Below the pieces are notes generated by a model. That model did not search any database and had not been told where the DNA came from. It was given only the letters and a program-made list of their open reading frames with translations. Below are positions 25,735 through 34,757 of a stretch of 64,000 nt of DNA, one piece after another (the first letter of the stretch is position 1; each line of letters starts with the position of its first letter). The DNA is from Cyanosarcina radialis HA8281-LM2 (lineage in GTDB: Bacteria > Cyanobacteriota > Cyanobacteriia > Cyanobacteriales > CCAP-1448). The stretch is taken from the NCBI GenBank assembly GCA_019359615.1, contig JAHHHA010000008.1, positions 1 to 64,000 of the forward strand, in the 5' to 3' direction. A program made the translations under genes and the position numbers.

Positions 25735-27264
25735 ATGGATTCACAATTATTAAACAACCGCTATCGGGTAATAAAAGAGTTAGGCGCTGGTGGTTTTGGC
25801 AAGACTTATTTGACCGAAGATCTGCAAATGCCTTCCCAACGTTGCTGCGTCGTCAAACAGCTAAAACCCGTCACCAACGATCCTCAAGTTTACCAACTGA
25901 TTCAAGAACGATTTGCCAGGGAAGCGGCGGTGTTAGAAAAACTGGGCGATCGCAGCCCTCAAATTCCGCGATTGTATGCCTATTTTACTGAAAACGGCGA
26001 ATTTTACTTAGTCCAAGAATGGGTTGAAGGGATTACTCTAACTGCTAAAGTCAGGCAGTTCGGACGGCCGAGCGAAAGTGAAGTTCGAGAAATTTTGATG
26101 AGTTTGCTGTCCGTTCTAGATTACGTCCACAGCGAAGGAATCGTTCATCGAGATATTAAACCCGACAATATCATTTTGCGGCGATCGGATGGTAAGCCAG
26201 TGTTAATCGATTTTGGTGCGGTACGAGAAACTGTAGCTACCGAGTTAAATTCTCAGGGTCAAACTACCAGTTCGATCGTCATCGGTACGCCAGGATTTAT
26301 GGCTTCAGAACAAGCGATCGGCAGGCCGGTTTATAGTAGCGATTTATATAGTTTGGGGTTGACAGCTATTTATTTACTAACGGGCAAGATCCCCCAAGAA
26401 TTCCCGACAGATCCAAATACTGGGGAAATTATGTGGGACAAGCAAGGTGTGATTTCTAGTTTAGCGGACGTGTTAGATCGTGCGGTGCGTTCCCATCCAC
26501 GCGATCGCTTTCCTACAGCTAAAGCAATGCTTGAGGCTTTACAGACTAGAACTTCGCCATTACCTCCTACGATGCCGATGACCCAACCAGCAGAAGTTGC
26601 CCTGCCTCAGACAGTGCCAATTTCCACCCCCGCCGTGCGTCAAGGAAGTGGGAGCAATCCTTTCATTTTGGGTAGTTTAATTGCCACCGGGTTAATCGGC
26701 GCTGCTGTAGTGATTGCGATCGCTTTCAGACCGACTTCTCAAATATCGACTCCAACCAATACTATTTCTTCTGCTTCTACTTCTCCATCCGATCGACCAA
26801 CAGTTACTAATACTCCTAGCCCGATTGATTCATCTCCGCCCTCTCCACCACCTCCGTCACCTTCCCCTTCCCCTTCTGCGATCGTGACCTCTCTTCCTTC
26901 TTCTCCATCTCCGCCATCTCCGCCATCTACTCCGTCTCCGCCATCTACTCCATCTCCACCCCCTCCGCCATCTCCACCACCTCCTCCAACTAACGAGGTT
27001 CCATTTTTCATGCTTCGTCGAGTTACAGAAGAAGATTTAGTCGGAAAAAGCCAGTTGGAATTGGATCTAATGCGCAATGAAATATTTGCTCGCCACGGTC
27101 GTCGTTTCAAGCGTCCGGCGCTACAGGCATACTTCGATCGCCAACCTTGGTATACTCCCCAATATTCTCCAGACGAATTTCCAGAGTCGCTGCTGACTCC
27201 AGTGCAAATGCAAAATGCGCGATTCATTGTGGAATATCAAAAACGCTTAGGAAGAGGTGAATAG
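25735..27264 (+). CDS. Ser/Thr protein kinase with Pro-rich linker and YARHG domain (sister 2)
   Basis: From ATG 25735 (MDSQLLNNRYRV) the kinase domain repeats the motifs of sister 1: GAGGFGKTYL, VVKQLKP, HRDIKPDN, DFGAVRE, GTPGFMASEQ. One TM helix follows (FILGSLIATGLIGAAVVIAI, about 303-322), then a roughly 80-residue Pro/Ser/Thr linker with PPSTPSPP repeats. A C-terminal YARHG domain closes the protein (LDLMRNEIFARHGRRF near 439-454, then FDRQPWYTP). YARHG is a presumed extracellular cell-wall module. Sister 1 and 2 share the kinase but have different sensor ends, as expected of duplication with tail replacement. Confidence 0.93.
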   Translation: MDSQLLNNRYRVIKELGAGGFGKTYLTEDLQMPSQRCCVVKQLKPVTNDPQVYQLIQERFAREAAVLEKLGDRSPQIPRLYAYFTENGEFYLVQEWVEGITLTAKVRQFGRPSESEVREILMSLLSVLDYVHSEGIVHRDIKPDNIILRRSDGKPVLIDFGAVRETVATELNSQGQTTSSIVIGTPGFMASEQAIGRPVYSSDLYSLGLTAIYLLTGKIPQEFPTDPNTGEIMWDKQGVISSLADVLDRAVRSHPRDRFPTAKAMLEALQTRTSPLPPTMPMTQPAEVALPQTVPISTPAVRQGSGSNPFILGSLIATGLIGAAVVIAIAFRPTSQISTPTNTISSASTSPSDRPTVTNTPSPIDSSPPSPPPPSPSPSPSAIVTSLPSSPSPPSPPSTPSPPSTPSPPPPPSPPPPPTNEVPFFMLRRVTEEDLVGKSQLELDLMRNEIFARHGRRFKRPALQAYFDRQPWYTPQYSPDEFPESLLTPVQMQNARFIVEYQKRLGRGE

Positions 27265-27322
27265 ACATCTCCCACAATTCTTGTCAGGTAGGCATCGGAG
27301 CCTGCCTGTGATGTTAGTTATT
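27264..27322. repeat. Dispersed repeat after the kinase pair
   Basis: AGACATCTCCCACAATTCTT, GTCAGGTAGGCATCGGAGCC and TGCCTG form a copy of the AGACATCTCC...GGCAGGC family also seen at 3519-3556 and 28109-28150. The AGGCA...TGCCT arms can pair. Confidence 0.55.
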
Positions 27323-27333
27323 GAAGATATCTA

Positions 27334-28110
27334 ATGAGCTTAATTAAATTATCTTTGGTTTCAGCGGCCGTTTCTCTAGCAGCGATCGCTTGTCAGTCTC
27401 AGATTGCTAACGATCGAGCCAGCACTCCTCAGTTGCCACCGACTAGTCCTACTTCACAATTCTGGCCTCAGAACGCAGCATCTCCCACTCCAGCAGCTTC
27501 TTTGCCGATTATCGATCGCCCCATTAAGTTTACCGAACGACGCAAGAAGCTAACGCTAGATTACATTCGGTTGCATTACGATCCAAAGGCGACTGAAATT
27601 TCGATCGTCCCCCGCATAGTAGTAATTCACTGGACGGATACACCATCTTTATCTGCTACCTTCAATACCTTCGATCCAGAATTGCTCGCAGGTCGTCCGG
27701 AACTGCAAAAAGGCGGCGCGGTCAACGTATCAGCCCAGTTTGTCGTCGATCGCGATGGTAAAATCTATCGATTGATGCCAGAAACGACATTAGCCCGTCA
27801 CGTTATCGGTTTGAATCATACCGCGATCGGGATTGAAAATGTTGGTGGCGAGCGATCGCCCCTAACAAAGAAACAGTTAAAGTCAAATGTAGAATTAGTG
27901 CGCTATCTCGTGCAGAAATACCCGACGATTCGATTTGCGATCGGTCATTACGAATATCAAAAATTTCGCACCTCGCCACTTTGGCAAGAGCTATTACCTG
28001 GATATATCACCTTTAAAAGCGATCCTAATCCAGAGTTTATGTCTCAGCTTAGAGCCAAGATCGAAGACCTCAATTTATGCTCGGAATATAAGCCACCGAA
28101 TTGCCAATAG
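27334..28110 (+). CDS. N-acetylmuramoyl-L-alanine amidase, lipoprotein (amidase_2/PGRP fold)
   Basis: Predicted zinc amidase that splits the MurNAc-L-Ala bond of peptidoglycan. A lipoprotein signal (SLAAIACQS, Cys at residue 20) and a Pro-rich linker precede the amidase_2 domain: IVVIHWTDTPS (zinc His), VNVSAQFVVDRDGKIYRLMP, then ARHVIGLNHTAIGIENVGG (second His and Asn/Glu region), and GHYEYQKFRTSPLW (third zinc His). Length 258 fits AmpD/PGRP-like members. Standing next to the YARHG kinase suggests wall sensing and turnover are coupled, but spacing and a repeat between them make co-transcription unproven. Confidence 0.92.
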   Translation: MSLIKLSLVSAAVSLAAIACQSQIANDRASTPQLPPTSPTSQFWPQNAASPTPAASLPIIDRPIKFTERRKKLTLDYIRLHYDPKATEISIVPRIVVIHWTDTPSLSATFNTFDPELLAGRPELQKGGAVNVSAQFVVDRDGKIYRLMPETTLARHVIGLNHTAIGIENVGGERSPLTKKQLKSNVELVRYLVQKYPTIRFAIGHYEYQKFRTSPLWQELLPGYITFKSDPNPEFMSQLRAKIEDLNLCSEYKPPNCQ

Positions 28111-28438
28111 ACATCTCCAGAAATTAAGATCTAGGGCAGGCAGGATGCCATTGGTGTCAATTTAACGGTCAAAACCTTCATCCGTCAGGGGTTGAAAACC
28201 CCTGCCTCATAGCTAAAGTCCTCTAATGAAGGTTAAGAATTAAATTCGGTAATTGTGGGGTGGGACTCTTGTGAGACAGCCCAGAGGGCTATCCCACAAG
28301 AATTACCCAATTATTTTTTTAACTTCCATAAGAGGACTCAATTCTGGTAAATTTAGTCTCTTTAGTCCACTGAGCGTGGACTTGTGCTTAAGCTGTGGGG
28401 TTTTGAACCCCTGGCGGTTGGCGCTGAAGATCGGAGAT
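28111..28438. repeat. Repeat-rich intergenic region
   Basis: Three repeat types are stacked here. First is AGACATCTCCAGAAATTAAG with GGGCAGGCAGGATGCC (28109-28150). Two diverged copies of a unit containing CAGGGGTTGAAAACCCCTG (28186-28204) and GGGGTTTTGAACCCCTGG (28397-28414) follow, each near AAGTCCTC or TAGTCCACTGAGCGTGGACT. Between them is an inverted repeat, ACAGCCCAGAGGGCTATCCC (28275-28294). No gene is supported. Confidence 0.65.
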
Positions 28439-28972
28439 TTAGGCAGCTAAATATCCTAACTCTGTCAATTTGGTCAAAATCTTAGAAACGCTTTCTTCTA
28501 GAGTTTCTAAATCGGTTCTACATTCTACTTCTGGAGAAGTTGGAGGTTCGTAGGGGTCATCAATGCCAGTGAAATTTTTAATTTCTCCCGACCTGGCTTT
28601 TTTATATAATCCTTTAACATCTCGCTCTTCGCAAATATTTAAAGGCGCGTTGACGAATACTTCAATAAAGTCGCCAATTCGTTGTTTGACTTCTTGCCGA
28701 ATTTCTTGATAGGGGGAAATGGCAGAAACCAATACCACCACCCCATTTCTAGTTAATAAGTGAGAGACAAAACCAATGCGGCGAATGTTTTCATCGCGAT
28801 CTTGTTTGCTAAATCCTAAGCCTTTAGTGAGATTTTCGCGAATGATGTCTCCGTCTAAGATTTCTACTTTGGGATGACGCGATCGCAACTCTTGTTCTAA
28901 AGCTTTACTAATAGTGGTTTTCCCTGCGCCGCTCAAGCCCGTCAACCACACCGTCACACCACGCTGTCCCAT
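28439..28972 (-). CDS. cysC: Adenylylsulfate (APS) kinase
   Basis: CysC phosphorylates adenosine 5'-phosphosulfate at the 3' position to make PAPS. The 177-residue protein has the P-loop GLSGAGKTT (residues 12-20), LDGDIIRENLTKGLGFSKQD near 39-58, DENIRRIGFV near 59-68, and EVFVNAPLNICEERDVKGLY. A C-terminal DPYEPP motif follows. All are signature CysC features at normal length. No other sulfate-assimilation gene is near. Transcribed from the minus strand; the ATG at 28972 is well placed. Confidence 0.97.
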   Translation of the reverse strand: MGQRGVTVWLTGLSGAGKTTISKALEQELRSRHPKVEILDGDIIRENLTKGLGFSKQDRDENIRRIGFVSHLLTRNGVVVLVSAISPYQEIRQEVKQRIGDFIEVFVNAPLNICEERDVKGLYKKARSGEIKNFTGIDDPYEPPTSPEVECRTDLETLEESVSKILTKLTELGYLAA

Positions 28973-29099
28973 CTTTACCTTTTATTCCTTATAGCTCTAG
29001 TTAGATCGAGTGCCTCAAACCTAGTTAATTTGAGGCTCGTATTTCTTTGCAAACCTTAACACAATTGCTGGCATTTTTCTAGTTTGCCCGACGCTCGAT

Positions 29100-31745
29100 C
29101 TAAGCTGCGGCTATTTCCACCGATATCTTTTTGTTGAAAGTCAAGCGATCGTCTGCATAATCGATCGAAATTGTATCCCCTTCTACAAAGGTATTTTCCA
29201 AGATTTTGGTAGCAATGGGGTTTTGCAGTTCCCGTTGAATTGCTCGTTTCAGCGGCCGAGCGCCATAAACCGGATCGTAGCCCAGTTCTGCCACATAACT
29301 TAAGGCCGCAGGCGACATTTCGATTCCGATCTTTTGGTCGGATAACAACTGTTCGATCCGCTTAATTTGGATCTTGACGATCTGGCTCAATTCACTGCGA
29401 TTCAGAGTATGGAAGATAATAGGGTCGTCAATTCGATTGAGAAATTCTGGACGGAAGAACTTATTACTAGCTTCCATGACCCGCTGGCGCATTTCTTCGT
29501 ACTTACTATCGTCGCCAGCTAGATTCAGAATATGCTCGCTGCCAATGTTGCTAGTCATGACGATTACCGTATTGCGAAAATCGACGGTTCGACCTTGAGA
29601 GTCGGTAATGCGGCCGTCATCTAACACTTGCAGCAAAATGTTAAACACGTCGGCATGGGCTTTTTCGACTTCATCTAGCAGCACCACCGAGTAAGGACGG
29701 CGGCGAACGGCTTCGGAAAGTTGACCGCCTTCTTCATAACCGACGTAACCTGGAGGCGCACCTACTAACCGCGATACGGCGTGTTTTTCCATATATTCCG
29801 ACATATCTAGCCGCACCAGAGCGTCTTCGCTATCGAACAGGAATTGGGCTAGGGCGCGTGCTAGCTCGGTTTTACCGACTCCTGTAGGCCCCATAAACAA
29901 GAAAGAACCAATCGGGCGGCCGGGATCTTTCATTCCCGCCCTGGCGCGACGAATAGCAGCGGCGACGGTAGAAACGGCCTCTTCTTGGCCGATGACTCGC
30001 TGATGCAAATGCGATTCTAGTTGCAGAAGTTTTTGGCGTTCCGATTCCAGCAGGCGATTGACCGGAATCCCCGTCCACTTAGCCACGATTTCGGCAATAT
30101 CGGCTTCGGTAACTTGTTCGCGCAACAGGGCCGAGCCGAGGGATTGGATTTCTAACAGCATGGCTTCTTTGGCTTCGCGATCGCTTTGCAATCTGGCCAG
30201 TTGCCCGTACTTAATTTCTGCTGCTTTCCCCAAGTCTAAATCTCTTTCGGCTTGTTCGTATTGCACCCACAGGGATTCTTCTTCCTCCTTGATGGTTTTG
30301 ATGGTTTCTAAGATTTGCTTTTCACCTTGCCACTGGGAGTTAAATTTTTCTTGCTTGTCGCGCAGCGTGGCAATTTCTTGTTCGATCCGATCGAATCGTT
30401 CTTTAGTGCCTTTGTCTCCTTGTCCCCTAGCTCCCTTGTCTGGGGTTTCTCCAGCTAAAGAGAGCTTTTCCATTTCTAGCTGCATCAGGCGGCGATCGAT
30501 CGCTTCCAATTCAGTTGGTTTGGAAGTAATCTCCATCTTTAGTTTGGCAGCCGCTTCATCGACTAAATCTATAGCTTTATCAGGCAAAAAGCGATCGCTG
30601 ATATAACGATCGGACAGGGTAGCCGCTGCTACTAGGGCCGAATCGGTAATAGTAACGCCGTGGTGGGTTTCGTAACGCTCTTTCAATCCCCGCAGAATCG
30701 AGATCGTATCTTCGACAGAGGGTTGCTGGATGTAAACTTGCTGAAATCGGCGTTCTAAGGCAGCATCTTTCTCGATGTGCTTGCGGTATTCATCTAAGGT
30801 ACTAGCACCAATACACCGCAATTCGCCCCTAGCCAGCATCGGCTTGAGCAGGTTGCTAGCATCCATGGCTCCTTGAGTTGCCCCAGCCCCAACGACGGTA
30901 TGCAACTCGTCGATAAATAGAACTATCTGCCCGTCAGAATTGATGACTTCTTTCAAAACTGCCCGCAGCCGATCTTCAAATTCTCCTCGGTATTTCGCCC
31001 CAGCAATCAAGCTACCCATATCCAGAGCGATCAATTGGCGGTTTTTCAGCGATTCGGGGACATCACCATTGACGATCCGTTGGGCTAAGCCTTCAGCGAT
31101 AGCTGTTTTTCCCACCCCTGGTTCGCCAATTAGGACGGGGTTGTTTTTGCTCCGGCGGGATAGCACTTGCACCACGCGACGGATTTCTTCATCGCGTCCG
31201 ATTACTGGGTCGAGTTTTCCAGCTTTGGCGCTTTCAGTTAAGTCTCGCCCGTATTTTTGTAGGGCTTCGTAGCGCGATTCGGAATTGGCATCTTTGACCT
31301 TTTGAGCGCCGCGAATTTCTTTGACAATTGCTGTCAGCTTTGGGGTATCTGAGTTGAAGCTTTGAACTAATTTTCGGCCGATGCGCTCGTCTTCAGCGAA
31401 ACCGAGCAACAGATGCTCGACGGCAATGTACTCGTCTTGCCATTCAGTTCTGGTAGTTTCGGCTCGATCTAATAAGACATCTAAGCCGCGACCGAGATAG
31501 AGTTGGTCTACCTTAGTTACTTTAGGCTGACGGGCGGCAAAAGCTTCTAATTGCTCCTTGAGGCGGTTGAGATCGACTGTGGCGAGAGTTAAAATTCGGT
31601 TGAAAAGCCCTTGCTGTTCCAAAAGAGCGATCGCCAAATGCTCTACTTCTAGGTTTTGATTGCGGAAGCGGGGCGCGATCTCGTAAGCCTTCACGATGCC
31701 GTCCCAAGCTTTTTCGGTAAATTTTGTAGGGTCAGTTGGCTGCAT
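29100..31745 (-). CDS. clpB: ClpB protein disaggregase
   Basis: Hsp100 hexamer that works with DnaK to resolve protein aggregates. The 881 residues show the repeated N-domain (1-148), NBD1 with GEPGVGKTA (207-215) and Walker [15 protein letters not shown]. The coiled-coil middle domain (about 410-530) and NBD2 with [16 protein letters not shown] and [18 protein letters not shown] follow, and the D2-small domain ends [20 protein letters not shown]. In the middle domain, near residues 428-444, [17 protein letters not shown] looks like an insertion encoded by a short repeat (CCTTGTC/CCCTAGCTCCCTTGTC). Cyanobacteria often carry two clpB genes; which type this is cannot be decided. Confidence 0.97.
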   Translation of the reverse strand: MQPTDPTKFTEKAWDGIVKAYEIAPRFRNQNLEVEHLAIALLEQQGLFNRILTLATVDLNRLKEQLEAFAARQPKVTKVDQLYLGRGLDVLLDRAETTRTEWQDEYIAVEHLLLGFAEDERIGRKLVQSFNSDTPKLTAIVKEIRGAQKVKDANSESRYEALQKYGRDLTESAKAGKLDPVIGRDEEIRRVVQVLSRRSKNNPVLIGEPGVGKTAIAEGLAQRIVNGDVPESLKNRQLIALDMGSLIAGAKYRGEFEDRLRAVLKEVINSDGQIVLFIDELHTVVGAGATQGAMDASNLLKPMLARGELRCIGASTLDEYRKHIEKDAALERRFQQVYIQQPSVEDTISILRGLKERYETHHGVTITDSALVAAATLSDRYISDRFLPDKAIDLVDEAAAKLKMEITSKPTELEAIDRRLMQLEMEKLSLAGETPDKGARGQGDKGTKERFDRIEQEIATLRDKQEKFNSQWQGEKQILETIKTIKEEEESLWVQYEQAERDLDLGKAAEIKYGQLARLQSDREAKEAMLLEIQSLGSALLREQVTEADIAEIVAKWTGIPVNRLLESERQKLLQLESHLHQRVIGQEEAVSTVAAAIRRARAGMKDPGRPIGSFLFMGPTGVGKTELARALAQFLFDSEDALVRLDMSEYMEKHAVSRLVGAPPGYVGYEEGGQLSEAVRRRPYSVVLLDEVEKAHADVFNILLQVLDDGRITDSQGRTVDFRNTVIVMTSNIGSEHILNLAGDDSKYEEMRQRVMEASNKFFRPEFLNRIDDPIIFHTLNRSELSQIVKIQIKRIEQLLSDQKIGIEMSPAALSYVAELGYDPVYGARPLKRAIQRELQNPIATKILENTFVEGDTISIDYADDRLTFNKKISVEIAAA

Positions 31746-31969
31746 TAGCTAAGATATTCAGTTTCAGTGCATCTAGTGTCTCTCTTACCTCTCATTATAA
31801 CGATCGAGGCTAACCGCGAAACATCCAAAAGCTTGCTAGTGTTAGCAGATCGTGATTATAGGCGATCGCTTCAGCCGTTATGTGAATTCGCCAATTAGGC
31901 GCAGATTAAGCAACGACAGATTAAGATCTCTAAAGAGCATTGAATTGACTTACGAAAGGCGACAGTTTT

Positions 31970-32725
31970 ATGTCGTACTCATTTCAAATTGGGCATAGCT
32001 ACACAAGGCGTGATATTTATCGGATTATCGGCATTCCTGAAAACACTCGCGGAGGAAACTGGGATACAGGATATGCTAGTTATGGCAATGCTTGGTTTAT
32101 CTTCTGCAACGTTGGAACCTCTGGACGAACAGGACATGACTATGCCAACCGATGGATAGGAAATCGGCTTGAGTGGTATGGCAAAACAAATTCGCAATTA
32201 CTACATCCATCAATTCAGTCCATGTTAAGCGTACAGAGCGACACTTATATTTTCTGGCGTGAAAACAACCAACAACCATTCATATTTGCTGGAATTGGAA
32301 ATGCACAAGAAGTCGAAAATATAACACCTGTCAAAATCATTTGGGCATTTGCAGTAGACATATTTCCTGATGAAATTTCTCCATCTATAGTATTTAAAGA
32401 AGGGTTAGCGTGTAAAGTATTAGTCAACGCCTACGAACGTAACCCAGTTGTGCGACAAAAATGTCTTGAATACTACGGCACAAGTTGCTATGTCTGCGGC
32501 TTCAATTTTGGGCTAGTGTTTGGAGAGTTGGGAGAGGGCTTCATCCACGTCCACCATCTCCGTCCACTTTCTGAGATTGGTGAAGAATACGAGGTTAATC
32601 CTGTGGATGATTTACGCCCTATATGCCCTAATTGCCATGCCATGATTCATCGGCGCTCTCCACCACTTAGTATGGAAGAAATAAAGATGTTACTAGCACA
32701 ACAGTCATTACACAATACAACCTAA
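31970..32725 (+). CDS. HNH nuclease with N-terminal sensor-like domain
   Basis: The C-terminal third (about 168-235) is an HNH/McrA-type nuclease: CYVCGFNFG, then FIHVHHLRPLSE (catalytic His) and DDLRPICPNCHAMIHRR (Asn/His and second Cys pair). Residues 1-140 form a separate beta-rich domain with YTRRDIYRIIGIPENTRGGN, then FIFCNVGTSGRTGHDYANRW and FIFAGIGNAQEV. It resembles, as far as I recall, the modified-DNA or ligand-sensing modules fused to HNH in type IV-like restriction enzymes; this is unverified. The gene sits in an accessory islet beside a toxin-antitoxin pair. The ATG at 31970 is preceded by AAGGCGAC. Confidence 0.8.
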   Translation: MSYSFQIGHSYTRRDIYRIIGIPENTRGGNWDTGYASYGNAWFIFCNVGTSGRTGHDYANRWIGNRLEWYGKTNSQLLHPSIQSMLSVQSDTYIFWRENNQQPFIFAGIGNAQEVENITPVKIIWAFAVDIFPDEISPSIVFKEGLACKVLVNAYERNPVVRQKCLEYYGTSCYVCGFNFGLVFGELGEGFIHVHHLRPLSEIGEEYEVNPVDDLRPICPNCHAMIHRRSPPLSMEEIKMLLAQQSLHNTT

Positions 32726-32816
32726 CAACTCCTAGGCACCGGAATACTGAAAGGCGATCGATTAGGAGTTCGAGATTGTCTGCGATCGGTGATGGGGATC
32801 GTAAATCTTCTCGCTC

Positions 32817-32868
32817 GTATGCGATCGATCTGCCAGTTAGAAAATAAGTTTTGCCAATAAGAGCGAGC
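32817..32868 (+). repeat. Direct repeat copy A flanking the toxin-antitoxin pair
   Basis: GTATGCGATCGATCTGCCAG followed by TTAGAAAATAAGTTTTGCCA; about 80 percent the same as copy B at 33742-33793. In one frame both read YAIxLPxRK, so they may be tails of a lost paralogous gene. The 32726-33032 interval has no other supported feature. Confidence 0.55.
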
Positions 32869-33032
32869 TATAACTAATTAGATCGACTGTTAGCCAGCAA
32901 ATTTATAACACCAGTTAGCCGAGCAATCTAGTGTTAGCAAGAATTGTCTCTGAGGTAGTGTTTTGAGGTGGATGGTGGAGCGATCGGTTATACTAGAAGA
33001 TATAGTTGAACCATCGGGATGGAGCTTTCCCT

Positions 33033-33275
33033 ATGCCTCAAACTCTAAAAGCAATTTATCGTAAGGGTGCATTTATTCCTCAAATAACTTTTGAGTTACC
33101 CGAAGAGACTGAAGTTGAGTTAGTAATTCAGCCTGCTCCTGTTGCGTCACCACTAATTTCCGACCTAGAAACCAAACAACAGTTTTTGAAATCGCTGATC
33201 GAGCGAATGCAGCAAAATCCAATTCCAATTAATGCTCCTCGGTTTACACGGGAAATGCTGCATGAACGCAGTTGA
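33033..33275 (+). CDS. Antitoxin of a PIN toxin-antitoxin pair (DUF104/AF2212-like)
   Basis: From ATG 33033 the 80-residue protein starts MPQTLKAIYRKGAFIPQITF, the beta-hairpin of the AF2212/DUF104 antitoxin family. A helical C-terminal part follows (TKQQFLKSLIERMQQ) that should wrap the toxin. Its stop overlaps the start of the PIN gene by 14 bases, the typical coupled arrangement. An in-frame upstream start (33006) would add nine residues. Confidence 0.8.
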   Translation: MPQTLKAIYRKGAFIPQITFELPEETEVELVIQPAPVASPLISDLETKQQFLKSLIERMQQNPIPINAPRFTREMLHERS

Positions 33276-33669
33276 TACTAACATCCTAATTTATATCAAC
33301 GATCTTCGCGATCGAGACAAACAAGAAGCAGCAATTTCTCTTGTATCTGCTATGACAGAAGGCGTTTTATTGTGGCAAGTTGCCTGTGAGTATTTAGCAG
33401 CTAGCCGCAAATTGGAATCGCTCGGATATGACAGAGCGCAAGCCTATCAATATATTCGTGACTTACAACAGGTCTGGTATACGGCGCTGCCAACCTGGAG
33501 CGTTATCGATCGCGCAGAGAATCTGATGAGTCGCTTTAGCCTCTCTCACTGGGACTCAATGATTATTGCTGCTTGTTTAGAAGCAAACGTTCAAACACTT
33601 TATACAGAGGATCTTGGATATTCAAATATTGATGGGCTAGGAATCGTTAATCCATTTAAAGCTCCTTGA
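33262..33669 (+). CDS. PIN-domain ribonuclease toxin (VapC-like)
   Basis: PIN-domain endoribonuclease that would cut RNA when freed from its antitoxin. From ATG 33262 the protein starts MNAVDTNILIYINDLRD (first Asp), has ACEYLAASRKL (Glu), HWDSMIIAACL (second Asp) and TLYTEDLGYSN (third acidic pair), all four metal-binding positions. Length 135 is normal. It overlaps the upstream antitoxin gene by 14 bases and is surely co-translated with it. Confidence 0.93.
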   Translation: MNAVDTNILIYINDLRDRDKQEAAISLVSAMTEGVLLWQVACEYLAASRKLESLGYDRAQAYQYIRDLQQVWYTALPTWSVIDRAENLMSRFSLSHWDSMIIAACLEANVQTLYTEDLGYSNIDGLGIVNPFKAP

Positions 33670-33741
33670 AACTGCACGGCAATCATTCGAGTTACAAAGG
33701 CTATCTGCGTCTGGCGTTCTCAGTCGCGAGTTTTACTTGTG

Positions 33742-33793
33742 GTATGCGATCGAATTGCCAGCTAGAAAACAGGTTTTACTGATGAGAGCGATC
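33742..33793 (+). repeat. Direct repeat copy B flanking the toxin-antitoxin pair
   Basis: GTATGCGATCGAATTGCCAG then CTAGAAAACAGGTTTTACTG; matches copy A (32817-32868) at about four bases in five. It lies directly upstream of the Rpn-family gene. Confidence 0.55.
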
Positions 33794-33819
33794 GCTGTGG
33801 CAAGTTGTACAATCTCCCC

Positions 33820-34581
33820 ATGTATGACGACACCTGCCGATTTCTTGCCGAACAATTCTCCGCCGACTTTGCCAGTTGGCTGCTAGGGGAACCTGTCACT
33901 CTGACAGAACTTCAGCCCTCGGAACTTTCCCTCGAACCGATTCGAGCCGATGCCATGATTATGCTCCAGTCGGACGAATCTATCCTTCACATCGAATTCC
34001 AAACGCTACCGAAGGAAAATATTCCCTTTCGGATGTTGGATTATCGAGTTCGAGGACATCGACGCTATAGAGAGAAAACCATGCGCCAAGTGGTCATTTA
34101 TCTCAAGCCTACTACCTCTGAACTCGCCTATCAAACAAGCTATGTTCTGGAACGTACCCGTCACGAATTTGATGTAATTCGTTTATGGGAGCAACCTGCT
34201 TCGCTCTTCCTGCAATATCCTGGGCTAATTCCCTTTGCAGTTTTAGGTCAAAGTGCGAATGCAGAAGAAACTTTGCGTCAAGTTGCCCAGAGAGTAGAGC
34301 AGATTTCAGACCCAACAGAGCAAGCGAACCTGATGGCAGCATCAGGGATTTTAGCTGGGTTAAAATTAGAAGATGAGGTCGTTTATCGCATATTACGGAG
34401 AGACATTATGCAAGAATCTACCGTTTATCGCTCGATCCAGAAAGACGAGAAGCGAGCGATCGCACTCAATCTTTTACGCCGGGGAGTAGCGATTGATATC
34501 ATTGCCCCCTCTACAGGTTTATCGGTTGAAGAAGTGCAGCAACTTCAGCAGCAAATAAGTGATGAATCTCCCCAGAACTAA
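33820..34581 (+). CDS. Rpn-family (PD-(D/E)XK) putative nuclease
   Basis: Proteins of this family carry a PD-(D/E)XK-like core and are linked to recombination or defence; many genomes hold several copies. From ATG 33820 the protein starts MYDDTCRFLAEQFSADFASW. The core is RADAMIMLQSDESILHIEFQ (Asp, then E-x-Q in place of E-x-K), then RMLDYRVRGHRRYR and QVVIYLKP. The C-terminal half is helical with a final helix-turn-helix-like ISLNLLRRGV... region (AIALNLLRRGVAIDIIAPST, LSVEEVQQLQQQ). A second, decayed member of a related family is at 55006-55322. A TTG at 33805 is an alternative start. Confidence 0.85.
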   Translation: MYDDTCRFLAEQFSADFASWLLGEPVTLTELQPSELSLEPIRADAMIMLQSDESILHIEFQTLPKENIPFRMLDYRVRGHRRYREKTMRQVVIYLKPTTSELAYQTSYVLERTRHEFDVIRLWEQPASLFLQYPGLIPFAVLGQSANAEETLRQVAQRVEQISDPTEQANLMAASGILAGLKLEDEVVYRILRRDIMQESTVYRSIQKDEKRAIALNLLRRGVAIDIIAPSTGLSVEEVQQLQQQISDESPQN

Positions 34582-34757
34582 ACTCGATCGGGTGTGACGA
34601 TAAAGTTAGGTCTTGCCTCAGTATTAACGTTAGCAATTTTGAGAAAAGCCAACAGTTTTATACTTATGCCTTCTGTAAGATCGCAAATAGATTTCCCGGC
34701 CGATAGTGAGGAACGATCGGTAACTCGTTTTGTCACCAATCATCCCTCAGACCAGTC

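Noticed and set aside
26739-27227. Gly/Asp-rich minus strand frame
   Set aside because: Antisense of the Pro-rich linker of kinase sister 2; low complexity only.
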